Below are positions 1 to 10,600 of a stretch of 64,000 nucleotides of DNA, piece by piece. Origin of the DNA: Eopsaltria australis (Eukaryota; Chordata; Aves; Passeriformes; Petroicidae); NCBI GenBank assembly GCA_034509425.1, contig JAVTVJ010000076.1, forward strand, positions 5,456,001 through 5,520,000, written 5' to 3'. Every line of letters begins with the position of its first letter. Positions within the stretch are counted from its first letter, which is position 1. Both the position numbers and the translations under genes were made by a program. The notes beneath the pieces are model-generated. The model did not search any database. It saw only the letters and a list, made by a program, of their open reading frames with translations, and was not told the DNA's origin.

Positions 1-3000
1 AAGATTGCTTAAAGTTAACAAGTTCTTGTGGTTTCTGTGGAAACAGGGTCAGAAAGCTATAGGTAGTCAGTGTGCCGCCGTTAGCTGAGAAGGAGATCTC
101 TCACTTGCAGATTTCAGGAGTTGCCTGCCTGCTGGGAACCATATAAAAAAGGCAGCTTCCAAAAGTAGTCTGCAGGGTTTCAGACTGGAGGAAAAGATGT
201 AAGGTTAAAAAAAGGAGTTAATAATATAAAATTTATGAAAAATTACATGTATCTATGAAAAAATGTAATAAAATATCAAATAATATCAAGACGTGTAATA
301 ATTTTACTTTACAAAATAGAAATATTTTTAGTTTACTGTATTTAAAAAAATAGATATTTCAGATAATTAGGTATTTTTGGGAGAAAGTGAATTGCAGTCA
401 TAGCAGCAGCTGCTAAGGAATTTACAGATAACTATTTAAGCGGTAAACCAATCAGTTCTGGTGCTAGCATAGTACTTGTCAGAGGCAGAACAAAATGAGA
501 GACAACCCAGTAGTGGTTCTGGATATTGGGATTTATTTAAGAATCACTGAGAAGAGCTTTTATCCTATTTGTCTACCTCATATACTCCCTGGCTCACTGT
601 CCTTCGTGCTATGTTCACCAGATATTAACTTCCGTTCTCAGCAAGGTTGTCACTACTGGTCTGAGAAGTTCAGTCAGAAATAATTTCAGTCCACACTCAT
701 AGTTCAGTCCCAGGAGTATTTGTCATCATGGGCATCCCCTAGGGTTCCCCTCTATGCATATCTCACGTCTTCAGGATTCCACCACTTCTAGGATCTTTCC
801 TCTAGCCAAGGTCTTCACCTTTTTCTTTCCTGGTCCCCTTCTTCCTTCTAAGATCACTTTTTTGGTAAACCTGCCTTTCTATACCTAGCCCCCAGTTTTC
901 CTTACCTATATAGTCTGTGTGCAGAAGCACAACACAGGATCAGATGCTTCAGTCTTATGTCTCTTCATTAATTGGAAGATTAATGAAGGAGGATTAATGA
1001 TGGAGGATAGTGACAGCAATAATATTTTTGGTACCATAAGGAAATGGAAAACACATGGCAGTACACAAAAGGATAATTTTGTGGAGGGTCAGGACATAGC
1101 CATTTGCTCTCAGAAGGAAACTACTTTGGTCCTGCCATGCAGGTTCTGGTTGAAGACACATTGGAAATTCCCTAGGTATGTGAACCCAGTAATGGGCTCA
1201 AGAATATATGCATAGCCCTTTAGGAAGGCATGAACCAGCTTTGTCTGCATTTTTTTTAACTCATTCTGAAGAAAAACCTGTTTGACTTTATTAAAAAACA
1301 ATATTTTTATTTGCTCAGGTTTGAAAACACAACAATAATGAGCAACATCTTCGCAAAATGCTGTCCTTTATGTTCCTTTCCTATCATTTGCTTTCCAAAG
1401 ACCACTCTGACACAGGAACTTGTCTGACTGATTGCTCTATACTGCTCTATTTAAACTCTTCTTCTTTTTCTGTGACCTTTGTTCCCATGGGTGTTCTTAA
1501 TGTTGCTCTCCTCTTAGTCCCAGCCTCCTTGATATTCATCTTGGATGCTACTATCACTGCAGCTTTGCTTTGGCCTTTCACGTAGTGAAAGGGTGGATGA
1601 ATCACGAGAGACCTCAAACTGATAGATGCTAAAAGGTGTGATAAGAGTGCAGAGAGCTGTCTTTTCATTTTTTACCCCTACTTATGTATTTTCTCTGTTC
1701 CTTGCAGGTTTTATGCAGGTGTGTTTTTCTGGGTAGTCAGACCTGCTGAGATAAATGAAGCAGTGATAAAAGTAGACAGATGCATAAAAAATGAGATTGT
1801 GACACTCTATTTAAAGTGCTTCTGTAGGAAACAAAAGGGAGGGGGAGAGCTCTGTGAAGATTACCCTTTTAGCACCATGTTTTCCCTATCTGTTTTGTTT
1901 TTCCTTAAATCTTTCAGAATTCCATAATTATTAGGGAACCTGAAAAGTCATTAAAAAGAGATACACAAGAAGAAGAATAATTTTCTCATCTCTATACTTG
2001 CAAAGGAGATAATGTCAAATATAACTTCCTTTAAAAGCTTAAAAATGGATTGTCTTTTGAAAAATATCTGGATTTTGTAGTCAATCTTTTTTGTAGGTAG
2101 AATAAATTGATGATCATGAATGATGGGAAGTCTTCTCTTTTCTGAATGGATAGCAGTGGACATCTTTGTGTTGCATTGGAAGTTCAAATCTTGTCCATCT
2201 GGTCCAGGGGGTTTTTACAGTATAAAATTTTATCTACCAGAAAAAGTTTGTCAAGCTGAAGTGCTTTTAAAAAGTATAACTGATTGGTTTTTTCATTAAA
2301 GTATTCAGGTCCACATACTATTCTCAACAAAGTGGAACAATAGGCTGCAAAAATGGAGTTCTACTTTCAAATTCTGCAGAGAAGATGTTTAGGTCAAGGG
2401 TTTCTTTTCCATGGTCAGAACTTTGCTACTTGTTTATTGATTTGCTTGTGTGGGGCTGATAAACTCTGAATGTTTGGGATTTCCTTGTGATGAATACCAC
2501 AACACAAGTATACAGGCTTCTCAGTGTCTTGGGGGACTGAAACAGAAAACGGAATGAGAAACTGTTGCTAAGATCATTTCAACATCAGTGTTGTCTTCAA
2601 AAAGTTTCTTCTGCTCTGAGCTTGCAATGCTGCACCTATATTAACCACTTTTGTATGACAAGTGAAATTGCACAGGGCACAAAACATATCCTTATTCCAC
2701 TGTACAATCTTCTTTCACTTTGGTTGCTTTGATTGGGGAAAAAGTTATTCCTCATTGTTACAAAGATAAATTTACTGATTACCTAATGATACTTTCGGAA
2801 AATACAATGTGAAATCCCAGTTAGGATCTAAATATCTACTTCAGTCTAAGATAACAATTAAACTTTCTCTTCTAATTTGTGCAATTTTGTTGCCTGATTC
2901 AAAATTTCTATCACTTTACATTTTGCAGAAATCACAGAATAATTGTGATGACTCTAAATTATGTGTGTTCCACTATATTTTGGAAGTGCCAAAATTAGAA

Positions 3001-4510
3001 GGTGTATTAATATCTTGGTACTTAGCAAAGTCAAAGCCTGGGAAATTCAAATTAAACTAAGTTTGATATTTGAATGACCTTTGATAAATACACGTGACAT
3101 TTTGGTAAAATAAATTATTTTGAATACATAGCTCAGAGTGAGTAGGGGCTCAGGAAAAGGTTGTTTATCTATGTCTATAGGAACACACATCCCCCTATGC
3201 ATACACAGATACACATATCTACATAGAATTCTATAGAAGCATAGAAGTTGTTAGTAATCTTAGGATTTCTGGCAACAATAAGGCTTCAGAATTCTAGCTG
3301 AATCTTTCACAATACTTTTTTAATCCATGTGCCATTAATAATAACATTAAACCTGTGAAAAATTATGAATGACTTTCACCAAGGAATAACTAAAATACTC
3401 TATGCTTGGCAGAAATCAAAACAATGGAAGCCACTAGCCCAAAATGAGGCTAAATGGAAATGTTAAACTGACAGCTTAAGAACATAACTTTGTGCAGCCT
3501 TTTGGCTCCAAAGCTGCTCTAGAAGTGGTGAAAGACGAAAAGATGAGAAGAGCAACATTTGTTTTGTTACCGAAGTTGCTGGTAATTAACAGAGATAATT
3601 CAAAAGATTTCTGACTAAAAAGACGATTTGGAGTCTTGTACACAAGCAGCTCCTTTGCAACTGCTGCTGGAGTTTCTTCTTCACACCGACCAGGGACTCA
3701 TTCTGGCTTTCTGCAGTTTCCCCTCTGTCTGCACCTCTAAGTTTCCTTTTGATGGACAAAGGAGTGTGAAAAGGCCACAAACAGTTTTCAGAAAACGGAG
3801 CAAAGAAGTGCTCTGAATGTCCCAGCCAGCACACATCCTAATTTCTGAGAAACAGCCCTCTGGGGAAAGGGAAAAGGGAAAAAAGGGAAAAGGGAAAAAA
3901 GAAAAGAGAAAAGCTGCAATAATATCCTTCAACATTCTGTGGGGAAAACTGAACAGGTGAGGGAGAAGGGACATAAGTGGCAAAAAAAAAATTTTATACC
4001 ATAGTTGCTGCATTTCCTTAGTTTTTTTTAGCTAGCCCTGAGGCAAAGCTCAGCTAACTAAAGATAGCTACAAACTAATCTTACCACAGCTGTCTCAAAT
4101 ATATCAGGACCAATCTCAAGACTAAAGACTATACTTGCTACAATAATGTCTTTTATTTCTAGTTAATTGTTTTTGAAACCATAGAATGAGATCTACCCTG
4201 TAAGAACATGTGTTGGATGAAGTGGTAAAGCTGACAGGGTGAGACATAAAGCTAAAGTTGCAGTTTTCATCTTCAGCAGGCCTGCCCTGATGTGTTCTTT
4301 AAACTCTGAATGAATTTTGAGAAGAAAATGTACTCTGTGAGGTATCAGAAAGTTCCATACATTTCAGCTGAATTAAAACAAAAAGGCACCTAAATATTTA
4401 TCAGCTCCTAAATTTCTTTTCAATGATTGATACTTGCACTTAAAAGTTATCTTTGATTGATGATGAACTAAGAATTTTAGAAATACTACAGAGTTCATCT
4501 CTGAAATACC
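1..4510. other. AT-rich non-coding sequence, no gene seen
   Basis: Short reading frames only, none with recognisable protein similarity, and stop codons are dense in all frames. The stretch is AT-rich, with runs such as the A/T-dominated part near 200-370. It contains one purine-only tract (listed separately at 3861-3913). No CR1 end, LTR or RNA gene could be recognised. It could be intergenic or intronic; nothing in the sequence decides between these. Confidence 0.6.
3861..3913. repeat. Purine-only GGGAAAA-type tract
   Basis: About 53 bases consist almost only of G and A on the plus strand, with the loose repeating unit GGGAAAA or GGGAAAAAA. It is a low-complexity homopurine tract. Mirror symmetry within it makes triplex (H-DNA) formation conceivable, but that is inference. 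Confidence 0.8.
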
Positions 4511-4519
4511 TTTGCAAAA

Positions 4520-4722
4520 CAAAAAAGTATTTTGCCACCTAAAAATAACCCCCACCATCCAACCAACCAACCAATCCCACAAAAAACCCACAAACAAACC
4601 CACAAAAAAACCAAACAAAAAAACCAACCAAGCAAAAAAAGAAAAACCAACCAAAATCACTCACCAAAAACCAAAATACAAAACCCAAACAACCAAACCA
4701 AAACCGAAAAAACCCCATGCTT
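4520..4722. repeat. Long C/A-rich low-complexity tract
   Basis: About 200 bases made nearly entirely of A and C on the plus strand, with repeated CCAA and CCAAAA units and almost no G or T. Long open frames on both strands here (rich in K, P, T, N and Q on plus; F, G, W and V on minus) are compositional artefacts of the tract. The start has four CC pairs spaced by AA, so the minus strand has GGTTGGTTGGTTGG. Similar tracts recur at 35.7, 49.7 and 56.2 kb, and in reverse orientation at 10.3, 30.7 and 34.2 kb. Confidence 0.85.
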
Positions 4723-4924
4723 TTGTATATGACACATAGCACAGATTGAAATCAGAACATAATGAGTTTCTTCTCTTGTTTTAAATTCTTCTCCTCCATA
4801 CAGAACTTTTCCAGTATTTCTTCAAAACTGGTCTGCTCTTGTTCTAGCCATGTGCTTTGGTCAAATGAAATATCCTCCCTGGTCTCTCAAACCTCAGCGT
4901 GATCATGTGCTTTTTCGTCCCTGG

Positions 4925-6102
4925 TTATGCTGACCATGAGGTCAGAGTTCAGAATCCTGAGTGGACAGAGAAGGGCATAAAGGAAGATCTCAGTGTTAGA
5001 TTTCAGAAGAACTGACTCTGTTCACCTTCAGAGATCTGCTTGAAAAAGTTTTATGGCATAAGGCTCTGGAGGGAAAAGGGTTACTAGGAAGCTGTTTGAC
5101 ATTCAAGGATCACCTCCTCCAGTTAAGGAACAATCCATCCCAACAACCACGAAGTCAGACAAAAACCACAGAAGACTGACAAAGACAAAAATGGATTTTC
5201 TGGTAAAACAGACTAGAAGGTGGATGTCAGTAGAGGTAACTTGGAATATAGACACTGTCTGATAATGTAGAGACATTCTTAGAGAAGTCATAACCCACAC
5301 AGAGTTGAGTGTCACAGAAGATGTTGAAGGAAGAAAATGTAAGGATGTAAGTAACAAAGTTAGACTAGAGAAAATGTTGATCCACTGCTGAATGAGGCAC
5401 CCAGTTTAAAATGACAGAAAATGCTGAGGTGTCTTTTTCGGTTCAGTTTTGTGAGACCGACTTCCAGAATTCTAAGGACCCAGAGACTGGGGGAAAAATC
5501 TGGAGCAAGGAAGACATACTCCTGGTGCAAAAGAATCTCTCAAATGAACTGTACATGCACAAACCCAGAGGCCATGATGCAATGCACCCCTGAGTGCTGA
5601 GGTGTCTGGCAGGTGTGTCTTGTAAAAAATTGCAAACCATTATTAACAAACTTTCATTGACCAGTGTGATTTGGACAAGTACCTGAAGACTGGGGCAAAG
5701 CAAACAACACCCCTAAACCTCTGTGATAAACTTTCATTAAATTACTGGCCTAGCAGATGGGCAGAAAGCAGTGATATTATCTACCCAGTCTTCATGAAGG
5801 GAGACAGTGTCTCCCATAAGAGCATCAGAAGCTAGCTCTTGATATATGGGCTGGATGAGAAGAGAGTGAGGTGATGTGAAAACTGCCTGAATGGCCAGAC
5901 CTGGACAGAGACAGTCAGCAGTAAAAAGTCTGGTTGGAGGTCAGTAACTGCCCCCAGGAGTCAGTACTGTCTCCAGTCCTGTTAAACACCTTCATTAATA
6001 ATGTGTATGATAGTGTGCCCTCAGCAAATTTGCAGGTTGCGCAAAATGAGGAGTGGCTGATACACCAGACGGTCATGCTATCATCCATACAGTCCTCAGC
6101 AG
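4925..6102 (+). mobile_element. CR1 LINE, internal part with decayed ORF2
   Basis: Sequence from about 4925, clearly from about 5020, follows the avian CR1 consensus in the plus orientation. Landmarks are GATCACCTCCTCCAGTTAAG near 5107, AGACAGTGTCTCCCATAAGA near 5801, and the reverse transcriptase region up to about 6100. The copy is old: many substitutions and indels interrupt the frame and several consensus segments are missing. The left boundary is uncertain because similarity fades before 5000. It stops where a minus-strand CR1 begins, and plus-strand CR1 3' sequence resumes at about 6612. A stretch of consensus of several hundred bases between the two plus-strand parts is absent, so they may be one interrupted element with a deletion or two separate insertions. 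Confidence 0.85.
5030..6080 (+). pseudogene. CR1 ORF2 remnant (endonuclease-to-RT linker and RT)
   Basis: Translated pieces match the CR1 ORF2 polyprotein in more than one frame. At about 5520-5600 the piece around HKPRGHDAMHP corresponds to the start of the reverse transcriptase region (consensus HKSMGPDGMHP type). Near 5810 DSVSHKS-like codons match the KAFDTVSH segment around the first catalytic aspartate. At about 5950-6030 the residues PQESVLSPVLLNTFINNVYD match the RT motif of the PQGSVLGP..FN.FINDL kind. The FADD catalytic motif is not intact: the expected place reads as LQVAQN. Frameshifts and stops separate these blocks, so no functional protein is possible. It has no host role that I can see. 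Confidence 0.8.
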
Positions 6103-6608
6103 GATCACAGAATCACAGAATGGTTTGGGCTGGAAGAGACTTTCAAAAGTTATCTAATTCAACCCCATTGCAATGATCACAGAGAACCATGAGAAGATCA
6201 AATTGCTCAAAACCCTGTCCAGCCTGATCTTTCTAGAGATTCTAGAGCCTGGACCAACTTTTTCCAGTGTTTCACCACCTGTCTTGAACAATTTTTTTCT
6301 TCTGTCTAGTTTGAATCAACACTCCTTTATCCCTTGTCCAAACTCTTAGCCCTTGTGCAGTCACTACAGACTCTGTTAAATAGTCTGTCCCCACGTTTCT
6401 TATAAGCCCTCTTTAAGTACTGAAAGGCTGAAATAAGGTCTTCCTGAAACTCTCTCTTCTCCAGGCAGAGTAATCTCAACTCTGTCAGCCTTTGTTCGTA
6501 GGAGAGGTTCCATTTTACTCATCATTTTTGATCTCTCAAAACCCAAAAGACCCAAAAGGTCTTTTGTGTGTTTTCCCTGTATTGAGGAGTCCAGAGCTGG
6601 AGAGATCT
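6103..6608 (-). mobile_element. CR1 LINE 3' part, minus strand, nested
   Basis: The segment begins with ATCACAGAATCACAGAATGG and continues TTTGGGCTGGAAGAGAC, the reverse complement of the CR1 3' terminus with its octamer repeat. It continues through the 3' end of ORF2 as far as about 6600 (TATTGAGGAGTCCAGAGCTG). Orientation is opposite to the CR1 sequence on either side. Because it contains its own 3' terminal repeat, it is an independent insertion, not a twin-priming inversion of the surrounding element. It is 5'-truncated, as most CR1 copies are. The junction at about 6605 is approximate. Confidence 0.85.
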
Positions 6609-6611
6609 CTC

Positions 6612-6881
6612 CCATGAGGAAAGAGTTAAGGGAAAGGGCTAAGGGAGCCTGGAGAAGAGAAGGCTCATTAGGGGTCTTATCAATGTCTATAAATATCTGA
6701 TGGGAGGGTGCAAAGGAGAGGTGTAGAGTCTCTGTCCTTGGAGACCTTCAAAAGTAATTTGGACCTCGTCCTGGACAATCAGCTCAAGGTGGTCTTGCTT
6801 GAGCAGGTGTGTTGGGGACAAGATGACCTCCAAAGTCCTCTTCCAACCTCAACCATTCTGTGATTCTTTGATTCTGTGATA
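6612..6881 (+). mobile_element. CR1 LINE 3' end with internal deletion
   Basis: The segment starts with the CR1 text near TTAAGGGAAAGGGCTAAGGG, then GCCTGGAGAAGAGAAGGCTC, and ends with the terminal octamers ATTCTGTGATTCTTTGATTC at about 6855-6875. Between about 6712 and 6722 a large part of the consensus is missing: the text jumps from the TCTATAAATATCTGATGGGA block to GAGTCTCTGTCCTTGGAGAC near the 3' end. It may be the 3' half of the element at 4925-6102, separated by the minus-strand insertion, or a distinct copy. Confidence 0.85.
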
Positions 6882-7084
6882 TGGTTTGAGTGACATAGCA
6901 GTAACACTTCTACTACAGCTCTAGATAGGGCAGAGCTGGAAGTCTGATAAAATAATAAAGTACAGGCATCTATGAAGAGTTTTTGGAACTTCATGATGCA
7001 TACTCTTCACAATTCTTCTTAATGAATTCAAATGCTGATAATTGCGAAAATAAAAGAAACCTCAAAAGAAAAAAATGTGAAAAA

Positions 7085-7640
7085 AGCTTGTGAATACATG
7101 CCCCTGCCAAGGGAATTCTGCGGCTGCCATTGTAGGGATGCTGACAGCATTTACAGGACTTAATGGCCTTGACCATCCTCACTGGAGTCCCTTGCTCATG
7201 GGATCAGGGCCCATATTTCAGTGTAGGCCTTGTCAGATCTGTCTTGAGCCATGCTCTAGTTATCCTCGTCTCTGGTCCTGTCTAGTCCTGCACTGAGTGG
7301 GCTTCCTGGGCACATCCTGGCTTCAATTTCCTTTGATAGATAATAACAGGACAGCCAGCACAATATACTGCCACACCAGCCTTCCCCTGCTGCTGTGGGA
7401 CTGTGCCCCATGCCAAGGTCATTATCAGCTTCTGTCTCTCCCTCACTCCTGGGGAAGTTCTGTTCCTCTGCTCCCAGATAGCTGGAGAGCCTGTATGACT
7501 TCTCTACTTTCGCCATTATTGCTGACACTAGTACTCTCCCGAGACAGATTTTTCCCTAAATCTTTCTGTATCTTTGGATTTTTAGCTAGTTTCCCCTTCA
7601 GGGAATAGCTCATTTCTAAACTATTGCCACGTCTGATTGA
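7085..7640. other. GC-richer block of unknown origin, possible old repeat
   Basis: This block is clearly richer in G and C than the sequence on both sides and begins just after an A-rich stretch (7040-7085). It has several overlapping reading frames of 60-100 codons on both strands, none with recognised similarity. Text such as GACTGTGCCCCATGCCAAGG and GATAATAACAGGACAGCCAG has the look of an interspersed repeat, but I cannot name a family. No terminal repeats or target duplication were found. Alternatives are an old LTR fragment or unique sequence. Confidence 0.35.
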
Positions 7641-10600
7641 CACCCAAGCCAAACCCTCATGAAATTTAGAGTACTATCTTGCCTTTAGAGTAAATTTTCT
7701 CTCAGGTGATACTCTTTAAAGAGCTTTTGATCTCCTACTGCAGAGTTCTAAAACCTTGCTGTTGACTTCTCCTTTCACCCAGAATTAAAGATATAGCTGA
7801 AATGTTAAACTTTTTTTTTTCATTAGAAACAAGCAGTACAGTAAAAAGGATAAAGATGTTGATTGCATATGACATAAAAAAGAAATTATACATGATGCAT
7901 GTGTAACCCATGCATGTAATTACATTTTGACATGAAAAAATCTAGGACCAAAGCAAGTACTGGTAAGAAAATACAGATTCTGAGTCTACAAAGAGAGTGC
8001 AGTGTGAGGTCTGTAGAGCCTACCTAACTTTTTCACATTTTTAGTATTCATTGACAATAATAGTAACAAAATAAAACCAAATATAGTCAGTGCTCATGAT
8101 GAAATTTTTTCTCCTTTTTTTAAGCCTCTGTCTTTTCAAAGTATGTCTTCTAAGTCCAAGACTAACTTTCAGAACTAGTGAGTGAGAAACACAAAATTCT
8201 GAAAAGCCTAGATTTCAAGAAGATTGCGTCCCATAACTATTTCTAAACAATACCAATATAGTGAACTATTCCTAAACTGGATGTTTTAGAAGATAGTTGG
8301 AACATGAGCTGTTCGTGAATCACAATCTCTTTATGCATGTACAAATGAAGAGCCATTGTGACATAAATAATCACAGCCAGTAATACTTATTACTTATATA
8401 TACTTATTATTACTTTGAGAAATTTTCTGTTTCCCAAGTCAGAACATTAATCGTTTTCCATCTTAGCTTGGTGTTTTGAACACATGTCATAGGACCAGTG
8501 GCTTCCCCACAAGCTTCATAGAGATCATTTGCTTTCTTCCTAATTTTTAACTATTTAATCTGGAATTCTTCTATTTTCATGCTTAGATGAAAAGACAGTA
8601 AAAAAAAGTCAAGAAATCTTCAATAATAAAAGAGACACATAAAATCAGAGGATTTGGAGGAGAATTGGACCTTGCCAAATATATAACAAAAATCTGTTTA
8701 ATATTTTAATAGTAGAAACTGTTGGTTTGCCAGTTATTGATGATGTTTGTGCTGCTCAGAAGAACAATTGCATTACCTTGTTCTTTAACTGATCAATAGG
8801 TTGCTTATGACAAAATCATAAAACTTCCATTATCAACTTCTCATAAGGGGCTTCTGACCATACAAGATGCTACTTATGAGAGTAACTGTGTGTTTTGCAT
8901 ATGTTAACAAATGATTTTAGCAGTGAAAAGCGGCAGTTTGATATTAATCATTGCCAATTGCTACAGTGTTGCTTCTTTGCTTCTGTTTGCAGAACGAGAG
9001 CACTGGAGCAGAATTCAATTCCTGAGTATCATATAGAAAAGCAACTCTTTCCTGTGCTTCTAGATTCTAATCCAATAATTACCTCTGCAAGAAACTACAT
9101 CCATCAATTACATCCTTTATATTGCACGTGCCTTGGCAATGCTGGGGGCTTATAAACACTATAATTCACTTGCAGAACTCAGCCCCCAGTGAACTGAGAA
9201 TGTGCACCCTTTAATTCACCTTGGAACTCCTAGGCTATCTTTGGTCATTCAATAACATCTGTGTATTGCACCTACTTTTGTATACGCATATTTTTGTATA
9301 CACATCTCAAAGCACAGGTTAAGTCTGTCCTGACATTGTGTGAAAAAGTCTGTAGAACAGAATAATTACAAAATTAGCCCTTACCAGACCCAAGAGTTGT
9401 TTTTTTCTTCTTTAAAGAAATCTTTACTTAAATTAAAATATAGAAACAAAAATTGGTAGGATAACAACCATAGAATTTTGAAAATCATACTCTTCATGGA
9501 TAATGTAAGAGTAATTTTTTTAAAAACAGTGAAACTTCTTGTTATTTTCTACTTCTTTTATCTCTTGTATTATTATATCTTAGAAAATTTAAATGAATAG
9601 AGGTGTGAATAAATAGATGGTTGTAATGTGATTATGAGCCATCTAAAAGCAGGACAGTAAATGAATGGATTTAACACCTGGTAGTATGTGTTTTCATAAA
9701 GGCTTCTTGTTATCTGGGAATAGAGAAATAAGACTGTATTGCTATCTATACTGACTGCTATATTGAACTGATTATTAAAGTTGATGTACAGTTATTATTT
9801 TTCTATTAAACAATCGGTGAATGGTTCAATAAAGTATTTTTTTTCATGCTCTGGAGACCACTGAAACTGATTTTAGGTGCTAGTATAGCTGGATTACAAT
9901 TATCATACCAATATGCAAAGCCCTAAAACAGAGATTCAGGATTGTCTTGGTGATAATTTGGCTAAAGAGTTGGTTTTTCTTTTTTATTGTTAAGCTATTT
10001 AATGGTTTGAACATCATATGACACCAATTTTAATACTGTAGAAGTTTTGGTTTAATGTCTGTAACAAAGCTAGGTTGCTGTGCCACTTCTGCCAAGATGG
10101 CACTGAGAACCTTTCCCAGAAATTGTGCCTTAGTATGGGTGAAGATCCATGCTCAGCATCTCATCAACTCCTTTAAAATTCCAGTGCCGGAAACTCAACA
10201 AATGCAGATCAATCTAATTCCCTGACATCAACAGAGGATTGAACTCACAATGTGCTATCACTAGAACTGCACCGAGTACCTCAAAACCATTTAATGTTAT
10301 CTGTAAATGTGCCTTTGTTTTCTTTGTTTGTTTAGGGTATTTTTGGATGTGGGTTTGTTGGGGTTTTTTGGTAATTGAATTTCACATGCACTTTTCCTAG
10401 TAAGTTCTTCTATTTCCTCTGTTTGGTCTTTGCTTGATTTGCTTGAACTTTTGAGATTAAATGACACATGTTATTATGGAACGCAGGTGACACAAGCATA
10501 CAAACAAACACAAATGCATAAATACAGTGAAAAAAGGAATCTTTTCACAGGTGCTTTAATTTGCACCACATAAATTAGGTACAGAGATCTAAAAGTTAAT

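Noticed and set aside
3222..3250. CATAGAATTCTATAGAAGCATAG as a minus-strand CR1 terminus
   Set aside because: Beyond the octamer-like words there is no CR1 3' sequence next to it.
4512..4742. Overlapping open frames on both strands rich in K/P/T/N (plus) and F/G/W/V (minus)
   Set aside because: They arise because the C/A-rich tract lacks stop codons in these frames; composition alone explains them.
9125..9130. Perfect CACGTG E-box (others at 3091 and 15070)
   Set aside because: Three hexamers in 64 kb are within chance expectation and no promoter features accompany them.
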